DNA from: JAAYAY01 sp964563135
Lineage (GTDB): Bacteria; Planctomycetota; Planctomycetia; Pirellulales; Thermoguttaceae
Direction: 5' to 3'
DNA: 64,000 nucleotides
NCBI GenBank assembly: GCA_964563135.1
Contig: CAZLWV010000018.1
Location: 9,671-73,670, forward strand
The notes under the pieces were generated by a model, which was given only the letters and a program-made list of their open reading frames with translations, ran no database searches and was not told the DNA's origin. The first letter of the stretch is position 1. Each line of letters begins with the position of its first letter. A program made the translations under genes and the position numbers. Below are positions 24,749 to 34,079 of this stretch, in pieces.

Positions 24749-26425
24749 TTACATTCCCATGCCGCCCATGCCTCCCATACCTCCCATGCCACCCATACCA
24801 CCCATGCCGTCCATGCCGGCACCTGGAGGCGGGCCAGCCGGTTCCTCCTTGGGCACCTCGGTGACCAGGCAGGAAGTCGTCAACAACAGCGAGGCCACGC
24901 TCGCCGCGTTCTGGAGGGCCGTGCGGACGACCATGGCTGGGTCGATAATCCCCGCCTCGACCAGGTCGCAGTAGGTATCGCGGTCGGCGTCGTAACCTTC
25001 ATTCTTCTTCAAGCGGCGGACACGGTTGACGACGACCGCGCCTTCCATGCCGGCGTTGGAGGCGATTGCCCGCAGGGGAGCGTCGAGGACTTTCTTGATG
25101 ATTTCGGCTCCGAGGGCTTCGTCGCCGACGAGCCCCAGCTTGTCAAGAGCCTTCTCGCTGCGAAGCAGTGCAACACCGCCGCCGGGAACAATCCCTTCCT
25201 GGAGAGCGGCGGCCGTGGCGGCACGGGCGTCTTCCAGAAGTGCCTTGCGCTCCTTCATCTCCGTCTCTGTGGCAGCCCCGCAGTGAATCTGGGCGACGCC
25301 ACCGGCCAGTTTCGCGAGCCGCTCCTGAAGCTTCTCGCGGTCGTAGTCGCTGGTGGTCGTCTCGATCTCGGCCCGGATCTGGTTCGCCCGCCCATCGATC
25401 GCCTCTTTCGATCCGCCGCCGCCGACAATCGTGGTGTCGTCGGAGGTGATCACCACCTTCTTGGCAGTCCCCAGATCCTTCAGCTTGACCGCGTCGAGAG
25501 AAACGCCCAGGTCCTTGAAGAGGGCCTGCCCGCCGGTAAGCGTGGCAATGTCGCCCATCATCGCCTTGCGGCGGTCGCCGTAGCCCGGAGCCTTGACGGC
25601 ACAGACATTGAGAATACCCCGCATCTTGTTGACCACAAGCGTCGCAAGGGCCTCACCCTCGATGTCCTCGGCAATGATCAACAGGGGCTTGCTGGCCTTG
25701 CTGACAGCCTCCAGCAGTGGCACGAGATCCTTCGCGTTGGAGATCTTCTCCTCGTGGACGAGAATCAGGCACTTCTCGAGTTCAACGGTCTGGTTGTCGG
25801 GGTTGGTCACGAAATGGGGCGAGAGGAAACCTCGGTCGAACTGCATGCCTTCCACGACCTCGACATAAGTTTCGGCCTGGCGACCCTCCTCGACCGTGAT
25901 CACGCCGTCTTTACCGACCTTGATGAACGCGTCGGCGAGAACCTGGCCGATCGTGGGATCGTTGTTGCCGGCGATGGTCGCAACCTGCATGATCTCTTTC
26001 TTGTTCTTCGGGTCGATCGCCTTGGCCGACTTGGCGATCGTGTCGATGACCGCTTCGGCACCCTTGTGAATTCCTCGGGAGAGCGACATCGGGTCGGCAC
26101 CCGCGGCGATCATCTTCAGCCCCTGGGTAAAAATCGCCTCGGCCAGCACAGTAGCCGTCGTCGTGCCGTCACCTGCCACGTCGTTCGTCTTGCTGGCGGC
26201 CTCTTTGACCAATTGAGCCGCGAGATTCTCGTAGCGGTCGTCCAGCTCGATATCCTCGGCAACCGTGACGCCGTCTTTGGTCACTTTAGGGGCGCCCCAA
26301 CCCTTGTCGAGCACCGCATTCCGCCCCCGAGGGCCGAGTGTGCTCTTGACGGCTCGGGCCAACTTGCTGACGCCGGCTGCCAACGGCTGCCGAGCTTCAT
26401 CGTCAAACACCATCTGTTTTGCCAC
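24749..26425 (-). CDS. groEL: chaperonin GroEL, copy with GGM tail
   Basis: Second 60-kDa chaperonin. GTG 26425 is preferred because AGGAGG lies 8 bases upstream and the protein then begins VAKQMVFDDEAR like other GroELs (558 aa). An ATG at 26458 would add 11 unlike residues. Seen are TLGPRGRNAVLDKGWGAP, GDGTTTATVLA and PGGGVALL. The last 25 residues are Gly-Gly-Met repeats, encoded by a 9- to 12-base tandem DNA repeat at 24753-24810. It is the first gene of the chaperone cluster. No inverted repeat of CIRCE type lies upstream. Confidence 0.96.
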   Translation of the reverse strand: MAKQMVFDDEARQPLAAGVSKLARAVKSTLGPRGRNAVLDKGWGAPKVTKDGVTVAEDIELDDRYENLAAQLVKEAASKTNDVAGDGTTTATVLAEAIFTQGLKMIAAGADPMSLSRGIHKGAEAVIDTIAKSAKAIDPKNKKEIMQVATIAGNNDPTIGQVLADAFIKVGKDGVITVEEGRQAETYVEVVEGMQFDRGFLSPHFVTNPDNQTVELEKCLILVHEEKISNAKDLVPLLEAVSKASKPLLIIAEDIEGEALATLVVNKMRGILNVCAVKAPGYGDRRKAMMGDIATLTGGQALFKDLGVSLDAVKLKDLGTAKKVVITSDDTTIVGGGGSKEAIDGRANQIRAEIETTTSDYDREKLQERLAKLAGGVAQIHCGAATETEMKERKALLEDARAATAAALQEGIVPGGGVALLRSEKALDKLGLVGDEALGAEIIKKVLDAPLRAIASNAGMEGAVVVNRVRRLKKNEGYDADRDTYCDLVEAGIIDPAMVVRTALQNAASVASLLLTTSCLVTEVPKEEPAGPPPGAGMDGMGGMGGMGGMGGMGGMGM

Positions 26426-27452
26426 AGCGGATTCCTCCTGTTGCTGGCGAAAATTCATCGGCGCCCGCAGGAAACGACTTTTCCCGTTTGGGCGTTAGCT
26501 GTCGTGATCTCAAGAAACGTCGGTAGACCAATTCTGGCAGTCGACACGGATTTTAGTCCCCTCTAGAATGCAACGTCCGTGCCAACGCCGTTAATGGAGT
26601 TGTAACTATCTATCTGAAAACAGGTTGCAGCGAACAACGTCAGACGCGTTGCACATTCGGTTCACCCTTGTTTTTCGCCGTTTTATGCCATAATGGCAGA
26701 TCGCCGAAGGCTGCCCCCTGTCTGCCGCAAGCTGCGGGCCAGACCAAGGCAGGCACGAGACGGCAGCGGTGCAAACCATGGCACCGCCGTCATCTGAACC
26801 GGCGCATGTGGTAAACCACGAGCCCTTTGCGGGCATTTCAGGCAGAGCGGACTGACTGAGCCTGAGCGGCGTCTGCGGGTGGTCTGTGAAACGGGGGATT
26901 GATCGGGGGGGGCGTTTAGCTGCGTCGATGCATCTCCGGGGGGGGGGATGAAAAATGGCTGGGCAAGCCTGACGCGGTGTGGAAGAAACCGTTGCATCGG
27001 CTCGGTCGGCCAACGACAATGGGAATGCGTGATTCCTGCAATGCGATTCGGGGCCGCAGCCGATCTGTGCGGACGGTTCTGAAAGCCGGAGAACGCTTTC
27101 CCGCCAAGAATCCTTCCATTTTTTGTCAGTCCTGCCGATCCAAGCGGGACGCACCTCGCAGAGTGAGTCAGGAGCGTGGGCGCCCATATTTCACAGCGAC
27201 GAACCTGCCTGGCGGTCTGACCGATCGCAAGCCGTGGACCTGGCCCCACCGTCCACCACGACCGCTGCGGGGTCTTGGGAAGGGACCTGTTTCAGGGACA
27301 AGGCGAAGGGATTGCGATCGTTCAACGTGCGATGGTCCCGCGTTTGTCGGCGGAACATCATGCAGGGGCGTAATGCCTGCGAAGGGTTTGGCGAAGGGTG
27401 TTTGCGGTGAGGCTGCAAGGTCGAACTTAGCCGAGGCTTGAGGTGACATCTG
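26426..27452. other. 1-kb divergent intergenic region with G-runs and a hairpin
   Basis: No gene is supported. The open frames on either strand look like composition artefacts. Seen are a bulged 11-bp hairpin at 26759-26791 (gacg..gcggtgc / gcaccgc..cgtc), runs of G8 near 26904 and G10 at 26938-26947, and AT-richer DNA at 26560-26700 next to groEL2 that may hold its promoter. The region separates the chaperone cluster from the giant coiled-coil gene, so it should carry promoters for both. An unannotated RNA is possible. Confidence 0.4.
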
Positions 27453-30400
27453 ATGAGAACTCGGGCGATTCTACTAGTAATTGTCTTGCTGGCAGTGTCG
27501 GGTTGGTTCTCGGCTGCAGCCAGAGCCCAGGCGAATGTCGACTATGACGCGGCCGAGAAGGCGGCGCAAGAGGCCGAGGCCGCGGTTGCGGCTGCCAAGG
27601 GAACCGCTGAGCAGGCAGCCGCCACACAGGCAAGCGCTGAGCAGGCAACCGCGGCAAAACGCCAATTGGCCGAAGATGCGAAGAAGAAAGTTGCCGAACT
27701 GCTTGCCAATCAACAGCAGCCAGCGGAGGCCCGTCTGGCAGCGGCAGCCAAGGCAGTGACCGAAGCGGCCGAGGGCAAAGGGGCAGCCGACAAAACTCTC
27801 GCCGATATAGTTGCTGCCGTCGCTGCGGCGCAGGGGGCGAAGGATGCGGCCGATGCCGCGGCCCAAGCGGCGGAAGCCAATGCCAGGGTGGTGACGGCGG
27901 CCGAACTGGCGCAGGCGGCCAGCGAAGCAGCGGCAAAACGGAAGGCGGCAGACGAGGCAAAGGCCGCTCTTGGCCTGGCACAGCAGGCCCAGCAACAGGC
28001 CCAGGCCAGCGCTGACGGTGCCGCGGTGAAACTGACGGAAGCCGAGACACAACGGAAGGTGGCCGACGAGACGCTGGCCAACGTCAAGAACCAGGTCGCG
28101 GCCGCCACCACAGCTTTGCAGGCGGCTGAAGCAGCGGCCAAGGAGGCAGAAGAGAAGGCCAAGGCCGTCACCGGGGATGCCGCCAAAAGTGACCAGGAGA
28201 AGAAACAGGCCAGCGACGACGCTGCCGCCAAACGCAAGGCTGCCGAGGAGGCGAAGCCCGCCCTGGCTCAGGCCATGCAGAACCAGGAGCAGGCTCAGGG
28301 GGCTGTAGCAGCGGCAGCCACAAGACAGGTGGAGGTCGGCGGGGAGAAGCAGAGAGCCGATGACGCGCTGGCGGGGGCAAAAGCCCAGACGGCGGCGGCC
28401 GTGGCGGCCGTCGAAGGGGCCGAAAAAGCGGCCCTGGAGGCGGAAACGCAGGCTCGCGGGCTGGCAGGCTATTTTGCCAGAAGTCCGGAGGCGAACCAGC
28501 AGGCAGCGACCGATGCCGCCGCCAAGCGGCAGGCGGCCAACCAGGCCAGCGCCACGCTGATGGAGACGCAGCAGAAGGTGGCGCCGGCCGAGGCGGCCGT
28601 TGCCGAGGCCGTCAAACGCCTGGCGGAGGCCGAGGCGGGCAGGAAGGGGGCCGACGAAGCGCTCGCGGCCGTCAAGAACCAGGTTGCTGCCGCCACCCAG
28701 GCTCAGCAGGCGGCCGAACAGGCCGCCCAAGAGGCGGATGCGGCGGCCGCGGCGGCGAAGACCGCTGCCGACAACGCACGGGCGGCGCAAGCGGCTGCCG
28801 AAAAGGCCGCGGCGGAGAAGCGAGCCCTGGCCAACCAGGCGAAGGCCGAACGCGACAAGATGGCTGCCGACCCGGTAGCCGCGGCAACGCAGGCCTACCA
28901 GGCAGCGAAGGAGGCCGCCAAGGCGGCGGAAGCCGCCGTCGTGCCCTTGAGGGCCGCCATGCAGGCGGCCGACAAGGCGTATGCCGATGCAAGCAATGTG
29001 GCCAACGCAAAGCGACAGCAGGCCACGGATGCGAAGAATCTGGCGGGCGAGCAGGGCGTACAAGCGTTGAAGCAGGCAGAGGAGAACGTGCCTGCAGCGA
29101 CCAAGGCCCTGACGGAGGCGACCGATGCCAAACCGGCCCTCGACAAGGCGCTGGTTGATGCCAAGGCGGTCGCACTCCCTCTGCAACAAACATATGACGC
29201 TGCCGAGAAAGCAGCTCGGGAAGCGGCGGCCGCGGCGAAGACCGCCGCCGACGCGGCCACCAGGCTCGATACGGAAGCCAAGGCTGCTGCGACTGCCGCC
29301 GATGCGAAGCGGAAGGCCGCCGACGGGGCCAAGGCGGCCCTGGCCAAAGCACAGCAAAACGAGCAACGGGCGCAGGCACAGGCGGAAACCGCCGCTCAGA
29401 AGCTGGCCGAGGTGGAGACTCAGAAGAAGCTGGCCGACGAAGCCCTGGCCGGTGCGACGGCCCAGTTGGCTGCTGCCAACGCGGCCGCGGCGGCCACCGA
29501 GAAGGCTGCTGGCGAGGCCGAGGCCAGCGCCAAACAGATCGCCGCCGATACGGCCAGACCTGAGCCGGAGAATAAGCAGGCGGCCGACGAGGCCGCCGCC
29601 AAACGCAAGGCGGCCGATGAAACCAAGGCGGCTTTGACGCAGGCGCAGGCCGCCGAGCAGGAATTGCAGAAGCAGGCTGCTGCCGCAGCAGAAAAACTGG
29701 GCCGGGCGACCGGACAGAAGAAACTTGCCGACGGTGCCTTGGCCAATGTGAAGAACCAGGTGGCCGCCGCCACCGCGGCTCTGCCGGCCGCCGAAACGAC
29801 CGCCCAGGAGTTCAGAAAGGTTGCGGACGAGAAGCAGCAGGCCGCAGCTCAAGCGGCCGCCAAACTCAAGGCGGCGGCGGATGCCGGGGCAGCGCTGGCT
29901 CAATCCCAGCAAGCGGAGCAGCAGGCCCAGGCCCCGGCCCAGGCTGCCGCCCAGAAACTGGCCGAGGCGCAAGCACAGAAGAAATCGGCCGACGACGCCC
30001 TGGCCAGCGCGAAGAACCAGGTGAACACCGCCACCGCGGCTCTGCCGCTTGCGGAGGCGGCCGCCCAGGAAGCCGAGTCCAAGGCAAAACAGGCTGCCGA
30101 AGACGCCGGCAAGCCGGAGGCGGAGAAGAAACAGGCCGCAGATGAGGCGGCTGCAAAACGCAAAACGGCCGAGGAGGCGAAAGCTGCCCTGGCCCAGGCG
30201 CAACAGGCTGACCAGCAGGGTCAGGCTCAAGCTGCAGCGGCGGCCCAACGGCTGACCGAAGCGGAGGGGCAGAAGAAGTCGGCGGACGACGCCCTGGCCG
30301 GTGTGAAGAACCAGGTGGCCGCCGCCCTGTCTGCCAGCCAGGCCGCCCAGGAAGCAGCCAAAGAGCTCATTCAGCTCGATGCGGCCAACAAGCAGGCCGC

Positions 30401-32366
30401 CGCGCTGGCTGCCGCCACCCGGAAGGAGGCCGATGCGGCCAAGGCGGCCCTGGCCCCGGCGCAGCAGAAGCTGGAGCAGGCGGCCGTTCGGGCCAACACC
30501 GCTGCGCAGAACCTTGCCAGGGCCGAGGCCCGGAAGAAGTCGACCGAGGAGGCCCTGGTCGACCTCAAGAATCGGATTGCCGCGGCCATCCAAACGCATG
30601 TGAATGACGAAAAGGCCGCCCAGGAAGCGGAAGCCGCGGCGATCCCGTTGAAAGCGGAAGCAGAGAAGACGCGGGCGGCGTACACGGCTGCCGTGAACGT
30701 TGCCGACGAGAAGCGCGCTCTGGTCGAGCAGGCCAAGGGCGCCCTGTACCGGTTGCTTGCCGCCAGGCAGGTGGCAGGCCTGATGGAGAGTCCGACTCCA
30801 CCGAAACCGGCAAACGGAATTGACGAAATCGTCTTTGCCAGGTTGAAGGCGCTCGGCATCCAGCCGGTTCTCTGCTCCGACGCCGTGTTCGTCCGCCGCG
30901 CCTATCTGGACCTGACCGGCAAACTTCCGACGGCCGAAGTGGCCAAGGCCTTCATCCTCGACGCCGATACGAACAAGCGGGTTGCCCTGGTCAACCGCCT
31001 GCTGGATGATCGCGCCCATGTGGACTACTGGGCGATGAAGTGGAGCGATATTCTGCGGATCAAGGCGGAGTTCCCGGTGAAGCTCTGGCCCAATGCGGCG
31101 CAGGCCTATCACCGCTGGGTATGGGAATCCATCTCCCAGAACAAGCCTTACGACCAGTTCGCCCGCGAACTGCTCACCTCCAGCGGGAGCAATTTCCGCG
31201 TCGGTCCAGTCAACTTCTACCGCGCCATCCAGAACCGGACGCCGGAGGGCATTGCCTCGTCGGTGGGATTGGCGCTGATGGCCACTCGAGTCGACTTCTG
31301 GCCGGAAGACCGCCGGACAGGTATGGCGGCATTCTTTTCGCAGGTCGGCTACAAGCCGACGAGCGAGTGGAAGGAGGAGATCGTCTTCTGGGATCCGCTC
31401 CATTCGACCGCCGTGCCGGGCAGCACCGCGCCGGGCGAAGACGCAGTAGCCAAAGTGGTGGCCGTCACCAACCGGATTCCGCGGGAACTGGCCCAGCCGC
31501 TGAACGAAAACGGGCCGCTGGCGGCCGTCTTTCCCGACGGCACCAAGACCTCGATTCCGCCCAGTCGCGATCCGCGGGAGGCGTTTGCCGAGTGGCTGAT
31601 CCGACCGGAGAACCCCTGGTTTACCCGGGCCATCGTCAACCGTACCTGGGCATGGGCCATGGGGCGGGGCATCATTCACGAGCCGGACGATATCCGCGAC
31701 GACAATCCGCCAGGCAATCCCGAGTTGCTGGCCTGGCTGGAGAAGGAACTCGTTGCGAGCCGCTACGATCTGAAGCATCTCAAGCGGCTGATCTTCACCT
31801 CGGCCACCTACCAGTTCTCTTCGATACCGAGGCTCCAGACACCGGAAGCGAAAGCCAGCTTTTCCAGCTATCTGTTGCGGCGAGTGGAGGCCGAGGTATT
31901 GATCGACACGGTGAACCAGATCACCGGCAGCTCGGATCTGTACACCAGTGCGGTTCCAGAGCCGTTCACCTACATTCCCCAAGGCATGCCGGCGGTGGCG
32001 CTGGCGGACGGGAGCACGACCGATTCCTTTCTGGCGTTGTTCGGGCGTTCGGCCCGTGCCACGGGCATGGAAAGCGAACGCGTCAGCGAGTTGGCATCGC
32101 CCCAGTGGCTGCATATGCTCAACTCCGGTCAGATCCAGAACAAGCTTCAAACCGGGCCGAAACTCGCGGCCATGCTTTCATCGGGGGGCAAGCCCAACGA
32201 AATCGCAGAGGCGCTGTACCTGACCATCCTCTCGCGGTTTCCGACGGACGCCGACATCAAGGCCGCGGAAGAGTATGCCAAACTGGGAGTGGCGAAGGGA
32301 CGGGATGCCTGGATCGATCTGGCCTGGGCATTGATCAACAGCCCCGAGTTTCTGTTGCGGCATTGA
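27453..32366 (+). CDS. giant coiled-coil repeat protein fused to DUF1549/DUF1553
   Basis: 1637-residue exported protein. Residues 1-26 are a signal peptide. Residues about 30-1110 are almost only Ala, Lys, Glu, Gln and Asp, a very long predicted coiled coil built of degenerate repeats of roughly 70-90 residues with two recurring blocks: AAAKRKAADEAKAAL-like, and LANVKNQVAAAT-like (at least seven copies). From about 1115 a normal globular region begins: DUF1549 (VFVRRAYLDLTGKLPTAEV, MKWSDILRIKAEF), then DUF1553 (NPWFTRAIVNRTWAWAMGRG, NPPGNPELLAWLE, SATYQ). Relatives usually carry a cytochrome-like N-terminal domain; no CxxCH is present here. Start ATG 27453 follows GAGGTG. The DUF1501 gene follows after 178 bases. 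Confidence 0.88.
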   Translation: MRTRAILLVIVLLAVSGWFSAAARAQANVDYDAAEKAAQEAEAAVAAAKGTAEQAAATQASAEQATAAKRQLAEDAKKKVAELLANQQQPAEARLAAAAKAVTEAAEGKGAADKTLADIVAAVAAAQGAKDAADAAAQAAEANARVVTAAELAQAASEAAAKRKAADEAKAALGLAQQAQQQAQASADGAAVKLTEAETQRKVADETLANVKNQVAAATTALQAAEAAAKEAEEKAKAVTGDAAKSDQEKKQASDDAAAKRKAAEEAKPALAQAMQNQEQAQGAVAAAATRQVEVGGEKQRADDALAGAKAQTAAAVAAVEGAEKAALEAETQARGLAGYFARSPEANQQAATDAAAKRQAANQASATLMETQQKVAPAEAAVAEAVKRLAEAEAGRKGADEALAAVKNQVAAATQAQQAAEQAAQEADAAAAAAKTAADNARAAQAAAEKAAAEKRALANQAKAERDKMAADPVAAATQAYQAAKEAAKAAEAAVVPLRAAMQAADKAYADASNVANAKRQQATDAKNLAGEQGVQALKQAEENVPAATKALTEATDAKPALDKALVDAKAVALPLQQTYDAAEKAAREAAAAAKTAADAATRLDTEAKAAATAADAKRKAADGAKAALAKAQQNEQRAQAQAETAAQKLAEVETQKKLADEALAGATAQLAAANAAAAATEKAAGEAEASAKQIAADTARPEPENKQAADEAAAKRKAADETKAALTQAQAAEQELQKQAAAAAEKLGRATGQKKLADGALANVKNQVAAATAALPAAETTAQEFRKVADEKQQAAAQAAAKLKAAADAGAALAQSQQAEQQAQAPAQAAAQKLAEAQAQKKSADDALASAKNQVNTATAALPLAEAAAQEAESKAKQAAEDAGKPEAEKKQAADEAAAKRKTAEEAKAALAQAQQADQQGQAQAAAAAQRLTEAEGQKKSADDALAGVKNQVAAALSASQAAQEAAKELIQLDAANKQAAALAAATRKEADAAKAALAPAQQKLEQAAVRANTAAQNLARAEARKKSTEEALVDLKNRIAAAIQTHVNDEKAAQEAEAAAIPLKAEAEKTRAAYTAAVNVADEKRALVEQAKGALYRLLAARQVAGLMESPTPPKPANGIDEIVFARLKALGIQPVLCSDAVFVRRAYLDLTGKLPTAEVAKAFILDADTNKRVALVNRLLDDRAHVDYWAMKWSDILRIKAEFPVKLWPNAAQAYHRWVWESISQNKPYDQFARELLTSSGSNFRVGPVNFYRAIQNRTPEGIASSVGLALMATRVDFWPEDRRTGMAAFFSQVGYKPTSEWKEEIVFWDPLHSTAVPGSTAPGEDAVAKVVAVTNRIPRELAQPLNENGPLAAVFPDGTKTSIPPSRDPREAFAEWLIRPENPWFTRAIVNRTWAWAMGRGIIHEPDDIRDDNPPGNPELLAWLEKELVASRYDLKHLKRLIFTSATYQFSSIPRLQTPEAKASFSSYLLRRVEAEVLIDTVNQITGSSDLYTSAVPEPFTYIPQGMPAVALADGSTTDSFLALFGRSARATGMESERVSELASPQWLHMLNSGQIQNKLQTGPKLAAMLSSGGKPNEIAEALYLTILSRFPTDADIKAAEEYAKLGVAKGRDAWIDLAWALINSPEFLLRH

Positions 32367-32544
32367 TGGCCGGATACGGAATGGAACATGATGTGCAGCG
32401 GTCGGTTGAGATCGTCGCGAAACAGGCTGCCGAGTGGTCTTTGCGAGGCATCAAGGCATATCGCGATGGCCCGCAGGTTCGTGTTTTGAGGGCGATCCTT
32501 TGTGGACACGACAATCCAAGGAAAGCAGAAGGAGGAGTGAGGCC

Positions 32545-33957
32545 ATGACGACACACCGAGGTCCGGACAACCCGGAGCAGGTTTCGCGGCGGGAGGCCTT
32601 GCAGCGCGGTCTGCGGGGCGCGACAGGCGTGATCGCGGCCGCCGGTATCGGAGCCCGTGTTCATGCGGCGGAGGCCGAAAAAACGCCGGAGCAGAAGGCT
32701 GCCGAAGAAAAGGCTGCCCGAGACGAAGCGGCCAAGGCCAAGGCCAAGAAAGGTCAGACCAGGTCGGTCATCCAGATCTTTCTGTGGGGCGGCATGTCGC
32801 AAAACGATACCTGGGACCCCAAGCCGGGCACAGGCTACGACTATCTGGGAGAGTTCGACAAGTTCATTCCCACCAACGTGGACGGAGTTCAGGTCAGCTC
32901 TCTGTTTCCGCAACTGGCCAAGCAAGCCGACAAGTACTCCTTGATCCGCAGCATGACCCACGGCAACAACGGCCACGAGACGGCGGCCTACCTGATGCAG
33001 ACCGGCCACGAGCCGGGCGGTCGGTTGGCCTACCCGAGTGTGGGTGCCGTTTTCACGTTCTTCAAGAAGGATCAGTACACCGGCCTGCTGCCCCCTTACA
33101 TCGTCATGCTCCAAGCCGCAGGGCGATTCTCCGAGGAGGGTTTCCTGGGCCCCGCATACAAACCCTTTGCCACGGGGGGCGATCCCAACGCGGATCGCTT
33201 CGAAGTGCAGGGAATTGTCAACCGGGGAATCGACGACGGGCGGCAAATGGCCCGCCGCGAACTGGTCGACAAGATCAATGTGCTGGGCTACGGCCTTGCG
33301 GAGGCCCCCGAGATGGCCGCTGTCGAGTCGGCCAAGCAGAAGGCCTACGGACTGATCCTCGGCAAGGGGAAGGAAGTATTCAACCTGGCAAACGAACCCT
33401 CAGTGCTCAGGGATCGCTACGGCCGGAACACCTTCGGGCAGGAATGCCTCGCGGCGCGGCGAATGGTGGAGGCGGGTGTCCCCTACATCACCATCAGCTT
33501 CCCGGGCGGATGGGACACTCACGGAGGCCATTTTGCCACGATGCGGCGGCAGTGCCCGATGCTGGATCAAGGCCTGGCGACCCTGCTGGCGGATCTGAGC
33601 GAACGCGGCTTGCTCGACAGCACCCTCGTCTGGTGCACCGGCGAGTTCGGCCGAACGCCCAAGGTCTCTTGGGAGCCGCCCTGGAACGGCGGACGCCATC
33701 ACCATGGGGCGGTATTTACCGTCCTGGTCGCGGGGGGCGGATTCAAGGGAGGACGGGTCGTCGGCTCATCCGACGAAAAAGGGGAACAGGTCAAGGAAAG
33801 GCCCGTCTACCCGGCAGACCTGCTGGGAAGTATGTACCTGTTGGCCGGTATCGACGCCGGCGCCAAACTGCCCCACCCCTGGGGATTGGATGCCTATGTG
33901 CTGGACACCGTAAATGAGGGCATGAAGTCGGCCGGGCTTCTGGAAGAGATCATGTAG
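32545..33957 (+). CDS. DUF1501 protein with Tat-type signal
   Basis: 470-aa protein of the DUF1501 family, distant relatives of alkaline-phosphatase/sulfatase folds, which in Planctomycetes almost always accompanies DUF1549/DUF1553 genes. Start ATG 32545 is set by GGAGGAGTGAGGCC. The N terminus has a twin-arginine motif (SRREALQRGL) and an alanine-rich stretch, then a charged Ala/Lys/Glu linker that recalls the coiled coil of the preceding gene. Family segments seen are FLWGGMSQNDTWDPKP, MTHGNNGHETAAYLMQTG, GGWDTHGGHF and TGEFGRTPKVSW with HHHGAVF, probable metal ligands. The enzymatic function is unproven. Confidence 0.9.
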   Translation: MTTHRGPDNPEQVSRREALQRGLRGATGVIAAAGIGARVHAAEAEKTPEQKAAEEKAARDEAAKAKAKKGQTRSVIQIFLWGGMSQNDTWDPKPGTGYDYLGEFDKFIPTNVDGVQVSSLFPQLAKQADKYSLIRSMTHGNNGHETAAYLMQTGHEPGGRLAYPSVGAVFTFFKKDQYTGLLPPYIVMLQAAGRFSEEGFLGPAYKPFATGGDPNADRFEVQGIVNRGIDDGRQMARRELVDKINVLGYGLAEAPEMAAVESAKQKAYGLILGKGKEVFNLANEPSVLRDRYGRNTFGQECLAARRMVEAGVPYITISFPGGWDTHGGHFATMRRQCPMLDQGLATLLADLSERGLLDSTLVWCTGEFGRTPKVSWEPPWNGGRHHHGAVFTVLVAGGGFKGGRVVGSSDEKGEQVKERPVYPADLLGSMYLLAGIDAGAKLPHPWGLDAYVLDTVNEGMKSAGLLEEIM

Positions 33958-34079
33958 CCGTCGCTGGCGAGACGCGGTTGGCAGCGCCGCAGCGGCTCTC
34001 CAGTCCGCGGCCGGCACGCCCGACGGCAGCGCGGCACCTGTTCTTGCCGGTGGCGAGATGGTATGAGATGGAGAAGTTC

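Noticed and set aside
22014..26566. Long plus-strand open frames opposite dnaJ and both groEL genes (732 and 781 codons)
   Set aside because: Chaperone genes on the other strand are certain, and the plus-strand products lack any domain or ribosome site.
26426..26640. CIRCE (HrcA) or other heat-shock operator upstream of groEL2
   Set aside because: I looked for the ttagcactc/gagtgctaa inverted repeat on both strands in this region and before groES, groEL1, dnaJ and grpE and found none.
27474..32150. Open frame of 1558 codons on the minus strand across the giant gene
   Set aside because: It mirrors the Ala/Lys/Glu-rich coding strand, where GC-rich third positions remove stops. The translation (Leu/Gly/Arg-rich, no domain) has no family resemblance, and the plus-strand frame has clear DUF1549/DUF1553 domains.
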